Of a DNA stretch of 64,000 bases, positions 34,320 through 45,187 are shown piece after piece. Each line of letters opens with the position of its first letter. The first letter of the stretch is position 1. The notes under the pieces are model-generated. The model was not told where the DNA came from. It searched no databases and saw nothing but the letters and a program-made list of their open reading frames with translations. A program made the position numbers and the translations under genes. The DNA is from Silene latifolia (Eukaryota; Streptophyta; Magnoliopsida; Caryophyllales; Caryophyllaceae): contig NC_133529.1 of assembly GCF_048544455.1 (NCBI RefSeq), positions 57,448,271-57,512,270 on the forward strand, read 5' to 3'.

Positions 34320-35760
34320 TGATATGGACAAGAGTTGGTCGTCACACATCCAATCAAACACAATTTATAACTTCACAAATAACTCTACAATTAGTAAAGA
34401 GGCAAGTACAGGTCGGATCCTAAAGGACGGGAATTGAGATGAGATTTCTATTGCAACTAGTGGTGTCTTAGGGGTGTCACAATTTGGGTTGATGTAGAAG
34501 GTCACTAACTAAACAGCAATGAAAGTAAATAAGCAAGATGAAATGAAAGGGTTGTAAACAATTGATGAAAAGCACTATGGTGTCATGGGGTCATAGGGGA
34601 ATCATGGGAATTGATCATACAAACATGTTCTCAAATTATAAGCAATCAATTATTGTTGTGATGGATTGAGTTGGGTTATATCTTACAATCCTAGGAAAGT
34701 TTGGGTCCCGGAGCCGTATCGATTAGATTGTACAACACCTACAAGTCGACTTAATCTTCCCTACTCAACAACATGCATGGTCTAATGAGACTCGAGTTGG
34801 TTTATGTCTTACAAGTCTCGTTGAAAAGATAGGTGATGGGTAAAAAATGCAAGGATTCATAGGCTCACATTTCATCAAACATAACATGTGCATGAGTTGA
34901 GATCAAAACAAGCAAGCAAATAAACCATGAAAGCATATTAATTTAAGCATGAATCATTCCCCATGTTGGTTTCCCCTAATTACCCATTAACCCTAGGTAG
35001 GTCACTACTCACTCATTATCATGTTGATCATGCTAGCAAGGTTGTCAATCATACCAAAAAAAGGAAACATGATGAATAAATGAAAGTAATTAACAATAAT
35101 TAAAAAGGGATTAAGAGAATTATACCTACTAATGATTCCAATAATAAAGCAAAGAATAAAAGAAGTACTTGATGCTTGATTGAGAGGTTGTCAATCTCCC
35201 AATAATAACCCAAATAATCTTCAATTACCCAAAATAAAGGATGAACAAAAGAGAGATTAACGAAATAAAACTTGTATTAAAACTTGATTAATTGTTGATT
35301 ACAAAACTAAAGAGGGATTTGATTGATATTAACTACTCTAATAATTGGTAAGAAGAACATGCTCTTCTAATTAGACTAATGGGCTATTTATAGTGGAAAT
35401 TAGGTGGATGCATTAGAGTTAACTAAGGGCTAAACTAGTAATTACACTTTTTAGATTGAACAGGGAGACGCCGGTATTTTTTGATGGAAGGGCTTCTTTC
35501 TTTAAAGCTTGAAGAAGACGAAATTGTGCTGGACTGAAATCCGTGCGTATTGGTGTCGGGATGGGCGGATTCAGGGGTCTGGGCACGAGCGTCTTCAAGG
35601 GAATCCGGGCGTCTTCTGGGCTTGTTGCCCGGGCGTCTTTGGCAGAAGACGCACGGATTGTGCTGTGGAGGACAAGCGGATTCAGGGCAATCCGCACAGA
35701 TTGCTGCTCAGCTTTGTTCTTTCTTCTTTTCTTCCCTTTTCTACATAAAAATCCTTGGGG
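34320..35760 (-). mobile_element. Athila-type solo LTR, duplicate A, truncated
   Basis: Copy of the solo LTR at 39479-41210, starting on the plus strand with TGATATGGACAAGAG after ACCCG (34315-34319). It stops at 35760, inside a CTTGGGGATTT block, where it jumps into a plus-oriented LTR. TATA on the minus strand at 35385-35392. Confidence 0.85.
35538..35702. repeat. Phased palindrome array in solo LTR A
   Basis: Same lattice as 40698-40862, with a few changed bases (for example ATGGGCGGATT and CCGCACAGATT). Confidence 0.8.
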
Positions 35761-37319
35761 ATTTAATTCAATGACCAAGCATCAAGGGGAGACAAGATTA
35801 GAAGGCCTTTGTACATACTATAGTAATTGGGCAATGATAAGAAAAGATCCTTGCATCCCCACGGAAATCCCCAAGGATTATATGAAAAAAAGGGAAGAAA
35901 AGAAGAAGAAACAAGACTGAGCAGCAATCCGTGCGGATTGCCAAGAAGACGCCCGTCCTCCACCTTGACAATCCGTGCGTATTCTACCAAAGACGCCCGG
36001 GCAGCAGCCACCAGAAGACGCCCGTCTTCTCCCAAAGACGCCCGGGCAGAGACACAGGAATCCGGCCGTCCCGTGACTAAGACGCACGGATTCCAAGACA
36101 GCGCAAATTCGTTTCTTCAAGCTTCAAGAAAGATGCCCATCCTTCAGAAAATACCGGCGTTTCCTTAAGTAGGGAATTAATCGTCATTTAAGGCCTTAGT
36201 TAACCCCAATGCATCCACCTAATTTCCACTATAAATACCCCATTAGTCTAATTGGAAGAGCATGTTCTTTTTATCAATTCTTAGAGTAGTTAATATCAAT
36301 CAAATCTCTCTTTAGTTTTGTAATCAACAATTAATCAAGTTTTAATACAAGTTTTATTTCCTTAATCTCTCTCTTGTTCATCCTTTATTTTGGGTAATTG
36401 AAGATTATTTGGGTTATTATTGAGAGATTGACAACCTCTCAATCAAGCATCAAGTACTTCTTTTATTCTTTGCTTTATTATTGGAATCATTAGTAGGTAT
36501 AATTCTCTTAATCCCTTTTTAATTATTGTTAATTACTTTCATTTATTCATCATGTTTTACTTTGTTGGTATGATTGACAACCTTGCTAGCATGTTCAACA
36601 TGATAATGAGTGAGTAGTCACCTAGCTAGGGTTAATGGGTAATTAGGGGAAACCAACATGGGGAATGATTCATGCTTAAATTAATATGCTTTCATGGTTT
36701 ATTTGCTTGCTTGTTTTGATCTCAACTCATGCACATGTTATGTTTGATGAAATGCGAGCCTATGAATCCTTGCATTTTTTTACCCATCACCTATCTTTTC
36801 AATGAGACTTGTAAGACATAAACCAACTCGAGTCTCATTAGACCATGCATGTTGTTGAGTAGGAAAGACTAAGTCGACTTGTAGGTGTTGTACAATCTAA
36901 TCGATTCGGCTCCGGGACCCAAACTTTCATAGGATTGTAAGATATAACCCAACTCAATCCATCATAACAATAATTGCTTGCTTATAATTTGAGAACATGT
37001 TTGTATGATCAATTCCCTTGAATCCCCTATGACCTCATGACACCCTAGTGCTTTTTATCAATTGTTTACAACCCTTTTTAATTCATCTTGCTTGTTTACT
37101 TTCATTGCTATTTAGTTTAGTGACCTTCTACATCAAACCAAATTGTGACACCCCTAAGACACCACTAGTCTCAATAGAAATCTCATCTCAATTCCCGTCC
37201 CTTGGGATCCGACCTTTACTTGCCTCTTTACTAATTGTAGAGTTGTTTGTGAAGCTATAAATTGTGTTTTGGTCTAGGTGCTCCTAACGACATGTTACCG
37301 AAAAGATTTAGTCCGACCA
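35761..37319 (+). mobile_element. Plus Athila LTR, duplicated partial copy
   Basis: Corresponds to 30604-32162 shifted by exactly 5157 bp, ending ...GTCCGACCA followed by AGGAA (a one-base variant of the GGGAA duplication). Palindrome array at 35926-36092, TATA at 36230-36237. It lacks the first 182 bp of the LTR. Confidence 0.9.
35926..36092. repeat. Phased palindrome array in duplicated LTR
   Basis: Eight sites in the same registers as 12606-12772 (first 35926, last 36079). Confidence 0.85.
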
Positions 37320-39478
37320 AGGAATTTAATAGAAGGACTTTATCCCCCTTGTGCAAGACTTTTTGCTTAATCCTCTTGTCATGGAGCAATCTTGTCCTTT
37401 CTATGTAGATTTTGGCATTCTCATAAGATTGTAGTCAGAATTCCTCCAACTCTTGAATTTGAATCATCCTCTTTTGACCACTCAATTTGAGATCAAGGTT
37501 AAGGGCTCAGATTGCCCAAAAAGCTTTGTACTCCAATTCGATTGGCAAGTGGCATGCTTTTCCATAAACAAGCTTGTAAGGGGAGGCTCCTATGGGAGTC
37601 TTATAGGCCGTCCTATAAGCCCAAAGAGCGTCATCAAGCTTTGTGCTCCAATCTTTTCGGGTCTTGTTCACAACTTTCTCAAGAATTTGCTTGATCTCTC
37701 TATTTGAAACTTCAACTTGACCGCTTGTTTGAGGATGGTATCCCAAGCCAGTTCTATGTTGAACACCATACTTGGTCAAAAGGGATGCGAGTTTCTTTTC
37801 ATGAAAATGCATTCCTCCATCACTTATGATTGCTCTAGGAACTCCAACTCTTGGGAAGATTATTTTCTTGAAGAGCTTGGTGACCGTCTTTGCATCATCG
37901 TTTGGAGTGGCAATTGCCTCTACCCACTTTGAGACGTAGTCTAAGGCCACAAGGATATACTTATTCCCATTGGATGTCACAAACGGACCTTGGTAGTCGA
38001 TCCCCCAAACATCGAAAATCTCCACCTCTAGTATGCCCCTTTGTGGCATTTCGTTCCTCCAAGAGATATTCCCCGTTCTTTGACAAGCATCACAATGAAT
38101 GATGAATTCCCTTGTGTCTTGAAACATTGTAGGCCAATAGAAGCCCGATTGAAGAATTTTTGCAATGGTCCTCCTTGCTCCATTGTGCCCACCGTAGGGT
38201 GATGAGTGACACCCTTCCAAGATTCCTTGGACTTCCCATTGAGGGATGCATCTCCGGTAGAGCCCATCACTACACTCTTTGTAGAGGTTTGGATCATCCC
38301 AAAAGTACCTCTTTACTTCGAATAAGAACCTCTTCCTTTGGTTGTTGTTCAAATTTGGAGGGAGTACTCTTCCAACAATATAGTTGGCATAATCGGCAAA
38401 CCATGGGGTGATGTGCCATTCAAGTTGTGTTTGAATGGCCATCAAGATATCGTCGGGAAATGAGTCATTGATCGGTGTTTCTCCTTGTTCATCATGAAAC
38501 CGGATCCTTGACAAGTGATCCGCCACTACATTTTCGGCTCCTTTCTTGTCTCTTATTTCCAAGTCAAATTCTTGAAGAAGCAAAATCCATCTCAACAACC
38601 TTGGTTTTGCCTCTTTCTTTATCAAGAGATGGCGGAGAGCACGGTGATCCGAAAAGACAATCACCTTGGATCCAAGTAAGTAGGAACGGAATTTGTCCAA
38701 AGCATAGACAATGGCAAGAAGCCCTTTTTCGGTGGTATCATAGTTCACTTGGGAGGGATCAAGAGTCTTTCTTATATAATAGATGGCATGGAGAGCTCTT
38801 CCTACCCGTTGTCCAAGAACCGCTCCAACGGCGTAGTTACTAGCATCACACATAATCTCGAACGGTAGTTCCCAATTTGGAGGTTGAATGATTGGTGCCG
38901 AGATTAGTGCTTCCTTGATTCTATTAAAGGCTTCAACACACTCATCAGTGAAATGGAATTGGGCATGTTGAAGCAAGAGTTGAGTGAGGGGGTTCGCTAT
39001 TTTTGAAAAATCTTTTATGAAACGGCGATAGAAACCCGCGTGACCGAGAAAACTTCTCACCCCTCTAACATTCACGGGAGGTGGGAGTTTCTCTATCACC
39101 TCAACTTTAGCTTTATCGACCTCGATGCCCTTTTCCGAGATTAAATGACCCAAAACAATTCCTTCATTGACCATGAAGTGACACTTTTCCCAATTTAAAA
39201 CAAGACTAACATCTTCACATTTTTGCAATACAAGAGAAAGATTATGCAAACATGAGTCAAAGTCCTTTCCATAAACGCTAAAATCATCCATAAAAACTTC
39301 CATTATGTTCTCTAGGTAGTCGGAGAAGACACTCATCATGCATCTTTGGAAAGTGGCGGGGGCATTACATAAGCCAAAAGGCATCCTCCTATATGCAAAA
39401 GTACCATAAGGGCATGTGAAGGTGGTCTTATGTTGGTCATCCGGGTGTATAGGGATTTGAAAGAATCCCGAATACCCG
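37320..39478 (-). pseudogene. Athila RT (part), RNase H and integrase, copy B
   Basis: Tandem-duplicate partner of copy A and the better preserved one. The frame is open from inside the solo LTR (39522) through [29 protein letters not shown], RNase H and integrase down to 37507. A stop lies soon after KAFWAI, where copy A stays open. In RNase H the usual TEKELLA reads TEKGLLA (codon near 38721-38723). The second Glu aligns with the catalytic acidic residue of Ty3-type RNase H, so this copy may lack that activity. The RT N-terminal half lies across the solo LTR at 41211-42170. The integrase C-terminus is missing because this copy ends at the duplicated plus-LTR junction. Confidence 0.9.
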
Positions 39479-41210
39479 TGATATGGACAAGAGTTGGTCG
39501 TCACACATCCAATCAAACACAATTTATAACTTCATAAACAACTCTACAATTAGTAAAGAGGCAAGTAAAGGTCGGATCCCAAGGGACGGGAATTGAGATG
39601 AGATTTCTATTGCAACTAGTGGTGTCTTAGGGGTGTCAGAATTTGGGTTGATGTAGAAGGTCACTAACAAAATAGCAATGAAAGTAAATAAGCAAGATGA
39701 AATGAAAGGGTTGTAAGCAATTGATGAAAAGCACTAGGGTGTCATGGGGTCATAGGGGAATCATGGGAATTGATCATACAAACATGTTCTCAAATTATAA
39801 GCAAGCAATTATTGTTGTGATGGATTGAGTTGGGTTATATCATACAATCCTAGGAAAGTTTGGGTCCCGGAGCCGAATCGATTAGATTGTACAACACCTA
39901 CAAGTCGACTTAATCTTCCCTACTCAACAACATGCATGGTCTAATGAGACTCGAGTTGGTTTATGTCTTACAAGTCTCGTTGAAAAGATAGGTGATGGGT
40001 AAAAAATGCAAGGATTCATAGGCTCACATTTCATCAAACATAACATGTGCATGAGTTGAGATCAAAACAAGCAAGCAAATAAACCATGAAAGCATATTAA
40101 TTTAAGCATGAAACATTCCCCATGTTGGTTTCCCCTAATTACCCATTAACCCTAGGTAGGTCACTACTCACTCATTATCTTGTTGATCATGCTAGCAAGG
40201 TTGTCAATCATACCAACAAAAGGAAACATGATGAATAAATGAAAGTAATTAACAATAATTAAAAAGGGATTAAGAGAATTATACCTACTAATGATTCCAA
40301 TAATAAAGCAAAGAATAAAAGAAGTACTTGATGCTTGATTGAGAGGTTGTCAATCTCCCAATAATAACCCAAATAATCTTCAATTACCCAAAATAAAGGA
40401 TGAACAAAAGAGATATTAAGGAAATAAAACTTGTATTAAAACTTGATTAATTGTTGATTACAAAACTAAAGAGGGATTTGATTGATATTAACTACTCTAA
40501 TAATTGGTAAGAAGAACATGCTCTTCTAATTAGACTAATGGGGTATTTATAGTGGAAATTAGGTGGATGCATTAGGGTTAACTAAGGGCTAAACTAGTAA
40601 TTATACTTTTTAGATTGAGCAGGGAGACGCCGGTATTTTTCGAAGGAAAGGGCTTCTTTCTTTAAAGCTTGAAGAAGACGAAATTGTGCTGGACTAAAAT
40701 CCGTGCGTATTGGTGTCGGGACAGGCGGATTCAGGGGTCTGGGCACGAGCGTCTTCAAGGGAATCCGGGCGTCTTCTGGGCTTGTTGCCCGGGCGTCTTT
40801 GGCAGAAGACGCACGGATTGTGCTGTGGAGGACGGGCGGATTCAGGGCAATCCGCACGGATTGCTGCTCAGCTTTGTTCTTTCTTCTTTTCTTCCCTTTT
40901 CTACATAAAAATCCTTGGGGATTTCCTTGGGGATGCAAGGATCCTTTCTCGTCATTGCCCAACTACTCTAATATGTACAAAGGCCTTCTAATCTTGTCTC
41001 TCCTTGATGCTTGGTCATTGAATTCAATCAATTTAGTCTCGTTTTGCCATAAAAATGCAAGATTCTTACTCCTTTCCTACCAAGGGATCAAAATCTCAAA
41101 GAATATGCAAAACAAAGAACTAAAGACGATAAATGACCCAAATATGCACTAAAAAGCATGGGAACAAGGCTAATTCGGGGGCTAAATATGCGCTAATTAT
41201 GGTCACAGCA
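39479..41210 (-). mobile_element. Athila-type solo LTR inserted in RT
   Basis: Bounded by TG at 39479 and CA at 41210, flanked by ACCCG at 39474-39478 and 41211-41215. The insertion splits RT between YLDG and YSGFF. Its end sequence (TGATATGGACAAGAG on the plus strand) differs from the GTCCGACCA end of other Athila LTRs here, so it is a distinct subfamily. TATA on the minus strand at 40544-40551. It is 1732 bp long with no internal region, as expected after LTR-LTR recombination. Confidence 0.9.
40698..40862. repeat. Phased palindrome array in solo LTR (8 sites)
   Basis: Dyads start at 40698, 40718, 40742, 40762, 40786, 40806, 40829 and 40849: steps 20, 24, 20, 24, 20, 23, 20. Examples: AATCCGTGCGTATT, AAGACGCACGGATT, AATCCGCACGGATT. 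Confidence 0.9.
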
Positions 41211-42170
41211 ACCCGTCAAGGTAACAAAAGAATTTGTTGGAGGCTAACCTCTCAAGCATTTGGTCAATGAATGGTAGGGGAAATGATCCTTTCTTGTTGC
41301 AGAATTCAATTTTCGATAGTCAATACACATACGCCAACCGGTGATCTTCCTCGTGGGTATTATCTTATTCTTTTCGTTTGTCACCACCGTGGTACCTCCT
41401 TTCTTAGGCACTACTTGAACGGGGCTAACCCACAAAGAATCCGATATGGGATATATGATTCCCGCATCAAGCAATTTCATAACCTCTCCTTTGACAACTT
41501 CTTGCATGTGGGGGTTTAATCTTCTTTGAGGTTTAATGGTAGGTCTATGGTCATCCTCTAGATGAATTCTATGCATGCAAAAGTTGGGACTTATCCCCTT
41601 AAGGTCATCTAGACTATAAACTATAGCCTTCTCATGTTGTTTCAACACATCAAGCAATTTTCCCAATTGGTTCTCATCAAGTCTATCGTTAACAATCACG
41701 GGTTTGGTCTTTGATTCATCAAGGTCAGCATATTTCAAATTTGGGGGAAGGGGTTTTAAAGTAGGAGTTTGTACCTCACTTTCCTCCTTTGAAGGTTCAT
41801 TGAGAATTTGCTCCATCTCCATTAGACATTCCATTCTCATGGCATATTCAACTTGTTCTTCATTCTCATCAATCTCATCACATTTGAATTCCATGACGGA
41901 TTCCTCTTGCTCTTGAGCTTGTAAGATGTCTTCTAGGATGGATTGCTCATCTTCTATAGGTTGACATACTTCCACAAGGATGTTATGTACTAATTCGGAT
42001 TGTGCATGAGTGAGTTCTATGTTAGCTAGAGCGGCCTCAAAAAGATCTACCTCCAATTCCCAATACATATTTTTAGCCTCACTTACTTCCAAGGCTTCCA
42101 ATGCTTGCATGGGATCTTTGAAGAAAGGTATACTTAAGTGGTCCTCTACAAAACAATCTATAAGGTCCAT
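41211..42170 (-). pseudogene. Athila pol N-terminus (linker and RT part), copy 1
   Basis: The ATG at 42170 (MDLIDCFVEDHLSIPF) follows the Athila leader at nearly the position of the gag ATG in the plus element (GATATTTTGCA then AGATGG, a good initiation context). The product begins in the protease-RT linker (acidic, Glu-rich) and runs into RT (DAGIIYPISDSLWVSPVQVV, WRMCIDYRKLNSATRKDHFP). A one-base deletion near 41280 shifts the frame. The sequence ends at YLDG with the solo LTR. Gag and protease are absent from the element. With 37320-39478 it makes up most of pol. Confidence 0.85.
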
Positions 42171-42291
42171 CTTGCAAAATATCAAACAACTCGAAAATAG
42201 TTAAAACAAACCTTGAGGAGTTTTACTTCCCCAAGGCAAAGAAACACACAACTAATAACAATACAAGAAAATCTAAATCAAGTTAACACCG

Positions 42292-42309
42292 TCCCCGGCA
42301 ACGGCGCCA
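42292..42309 (-). other. Primer-binding site, tRNA-Asp
   Basis: TGGCGCCGTTGCCGGGGA on the minus strand, four bases from the hybrid LTR. The leader down to 42171 matches that of the plus Athila up to the gag ATG. Confidence 0.9.
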
Positions 42310-42313
42310 TTTT

Positions 42314-44074
42314 TGGTCGTGATCCCTTATGAGGGGTTTAGTTTTCAGTACTTGTTGTTAGGAGCACCTAGACTAAAACACAATTTATAACTTCACAAAC
42401 AACTCTACAATTAGTAAAGAGGTAAGTAAAGGTCCGATCCCAAGGGACGGGAATTGAGATGAGATTTTCTATTGCAACTAGTGGTGTCTAAGGCTGTCAC
42501 AATTTGGGGTTTGAAGTAGAAGATCACTAAACTAAATAGCAAAGAAAGTAAACAAGTAAGATGAATTAAAAAGGGATGTAAACAATTTATAAAAAGCACT
42601 AGGGTGTCATGGGGTCATAGGGGATTCATGAGAATTGATCATACAAACATATTCTCAAATTATAAGCAAGCAATTATTGTTGTGATGGATCGAGTTGGTT
42701 TATATCTTACAATCCTAGGAAAGTTTGGGTCCCGAATCCGAATCGATTAGATTGTACAACACCTACAAGTCGACTTAATCTTCCCTACTCAACAATATGC
42801 ATGGTCTAATGAGACTCGAGTTGGTTTATGTCTTACAAGTCTCATTGAAAAGATAGGTGATGGGTAAAAAATGCAAGGATTCATAGGCTCACATTTCATC
42901 AAACATAACATGTGCATAAGTTGAGATCACAACAAGCAAGCAAATAAATTATGAAAGCATATTAATTTAAGCATGAATCATTCCCCATGTTGGTTTCCCC
43001 TAATTACCCATTAACCCTAGGTAGGTCACTACTCACTCATTATCATGTTGATCATGCTAGCAAGTTTGTCAATCATACCAACAAAAGGAAACATGATGAA
43101 TAAATGAAAGTAATTAACAATAATTAAAAAGGGATTAAGAGAATTATACCTACTAATGATTCCAATAATAAAGCAAAGAATAAAAGAAGTACTTGATGCT
43201 TGATTGAGAGGTTGTCAATCTCCCAATAATAACCCAAATAATCTTCAATTACCCAAAATAAAGGATGAACAAAAGAGAGATTAAGGAAATAAAACATGTA
43301 TTAAAACTTGATTAATTGTTGATTACAAAACTAAAGAGGGATTTGATTGATATTAACTACTCTAATAATTGGTAAGAAGAACATGCTCTTCTAATTAGAC
43401 TAATAGGATATTTATAGTGGAAATTAGGTGGATGCATTAGGGTTAACTAAGGGCTAAACTAGTAATTATACTTTTTAGATTGAGCAGGGAGACGCCGGTA
43501 TTTTTCGAAGGAAGGGCTTCTTTCTTTAAAGCTTGAAGAAGACGAAATTGTGCTGGACTGAAATCTGTGCGTATTGGTGTCGGGACAGGCGGATTCAGGG
43601 GTCTGGGCACGAGCGTCTTCAAGGGAATCCGGGCGTCTTCTGGGCTTGTTGCCCGGGTGTCTTTGGCAAAAGACGCACGGATTGTGCTGTGGAGGACGGG
43701 CGGATTCAGGGCAATCCGCACGGATTGCTGCTCAGCTTTGTTCTTTCTTCTTTTCTTCCCTTTTCTACATAAAAATCCTTGGGGATTTCCTTGGGGATGC
43801 AAGGATCCTTTCTCGTCATTGCCCAACTACTCTAATATGTACAAAGGCCTTCTAATCTTGTCTCTCTTTGATGCTTGGTCATTGAATTCAATCAATTTAG
43901 TCTCGTTTTGCCATAAAAATGCAAGATTCTTACTCCTTTCCTACCAAGGGATCAAAATCTCAAAGAATATGCAAAACAAAGAACTAAAGACAATAAATGA
44001 CCCAAATATGCACTAAAAAGCATGGGAACAAGGCTAATTCGGGGGCTAAATATGCGCTAATTATGGTCACATCA
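42314..44074 (-). mobile_element. Hybrid Athila LTR formed by recombination
   Basis: Its low-coordinate end matches the host 5' LTR (GGTCGTGATCCC, TCTAAGG, AAATAAATT at 42943-42950) and is joined to a primer site. Its high-coordinate end matches the solo LTR (CCCTAGGTAGGTCAC from about 43013, the same array) and is joined to ACCCG at 44075. The switch lies between about 42951 and 43020. TATA on the minus strand at 43409-43416. Confidence 0.85.
43562..43726. repeat. Phased palindrome array in hybrid LTR (8 sites)
   Basis: Same registers as 40698-40862, first site 43562 (decayed to AATCTG), last 43713. Confidence 0.85.
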
Positions 44075-45044
44075 ACCCGTCAAGGTAACAAAAGAATTTG
44101 TTGGAGGCTAACCTCTCAAGCATTTGGTCAATGAATGTTAGGGGGAAATGATCCTTTCTTGTTGCGGAATTCAATTTTCGATAGTCAATACACATACGCC
44201 AACCGGTGATCTTCCTCGTGGGTATTATCTTATTCTTTTCGTTTGTCACCACCGTGGTACCTCCTTTCTTAGGCACTACTTGAACGGGGCTAACCCACAA
44301 AGAATCCGATATGGGATATATGATTCCCGCATCAAGCAATTTCATAACCTCTCCTTTGACAACTTCTTGCATGTGGGGGTTTAATCTTCTTTGAGGTTGA
44401 ATGGTAGGTCTATGGTCATCCTCTAGATGAATTCTATGCATGCAAAAGTTGGGACTTATCCCCTTAAGGTCATCTAGACTATAAACTATAGCCTTCTCAT
44501 GTTGTTTCAACACATCAAGCAATTTTCCCAATTGGTTCTCATCAAGTCTATCGTTAACAATCACGGGTTTGGTCTTTGATTCATCAAGGTCAGCATATTT
44601 CAAATTTGGGGGAAGGGGTTTTAAAGTAGGAGTTTGTACCTCACTTTCCTCCTTTGAAGGTTCATTGAGAATTTGCTCCATCTCCATTAGACATTCGATT
44701 CTCATGGCATATTCAACTTGTTCTTCATTCTCATCAATCTCATCACATTCGAATTCCATGACGGATTCCTCTTGCTCTTGAGCTTGTAAGATGTCTTCTA
44801 GAATGGATTGCTCATCTTCTATAGGTTGACATACTTTCACAAGGATGTTATGTACTAATTCGGATTGTGCATGAGTGAGTTCTATGTTAGCTAGAGCGGC
44901 CTCAAAAAGATCTACCTCCAATTCCCAATACATATTTTTAGCCTCACTTACTTCCAAGGCTTCCAAGGCTTCCAATGCTTGCATGGGATCTTTGAAGAAA
45001 GGTATACTTAAGTGGTCCTCTACAAAACAATCTATAAGGTCCAT
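44075..45044 (-). pseudogene. Athila pol N-terminus, copy 2, frame intact
   Basis: Duplicate of 41211-42170 without the frameshift. It reads from the ATG at 45044 through the Glu-rich linker and RT motifs to LERLASNKFFCYLDG, then stops two codons into the LTR at 44067. One extra ALE unit is present (QALEALEALEVSEAK). This copy has no downstream RT, because the next sequence on its strand is the hybrid LTR. Confidence 0.85.
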
Positions 45045-45165
45045 CTTGCAAAATATCAAACAACTCGAAAATAGTTAAAATAAACCTTGAGGAGTTTTAC
45101 TTCCCCAAGGCAAAGAAACACACAACTAATAACAATACAAGAAAATCTAAATCAAGTTAACACCG

Positions 45166-45183
45166 TCCCCGGCAACGGCGCCA
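45166..45183 (-). other. Primer-binding site, tRNA-Asp
   Basis: TGGCGCCGTTGCCGGGGA on the minus strand, four bases from the host 5' LTR. Confidence 0.9.
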
Positions 45184-45187
45184 TTTT

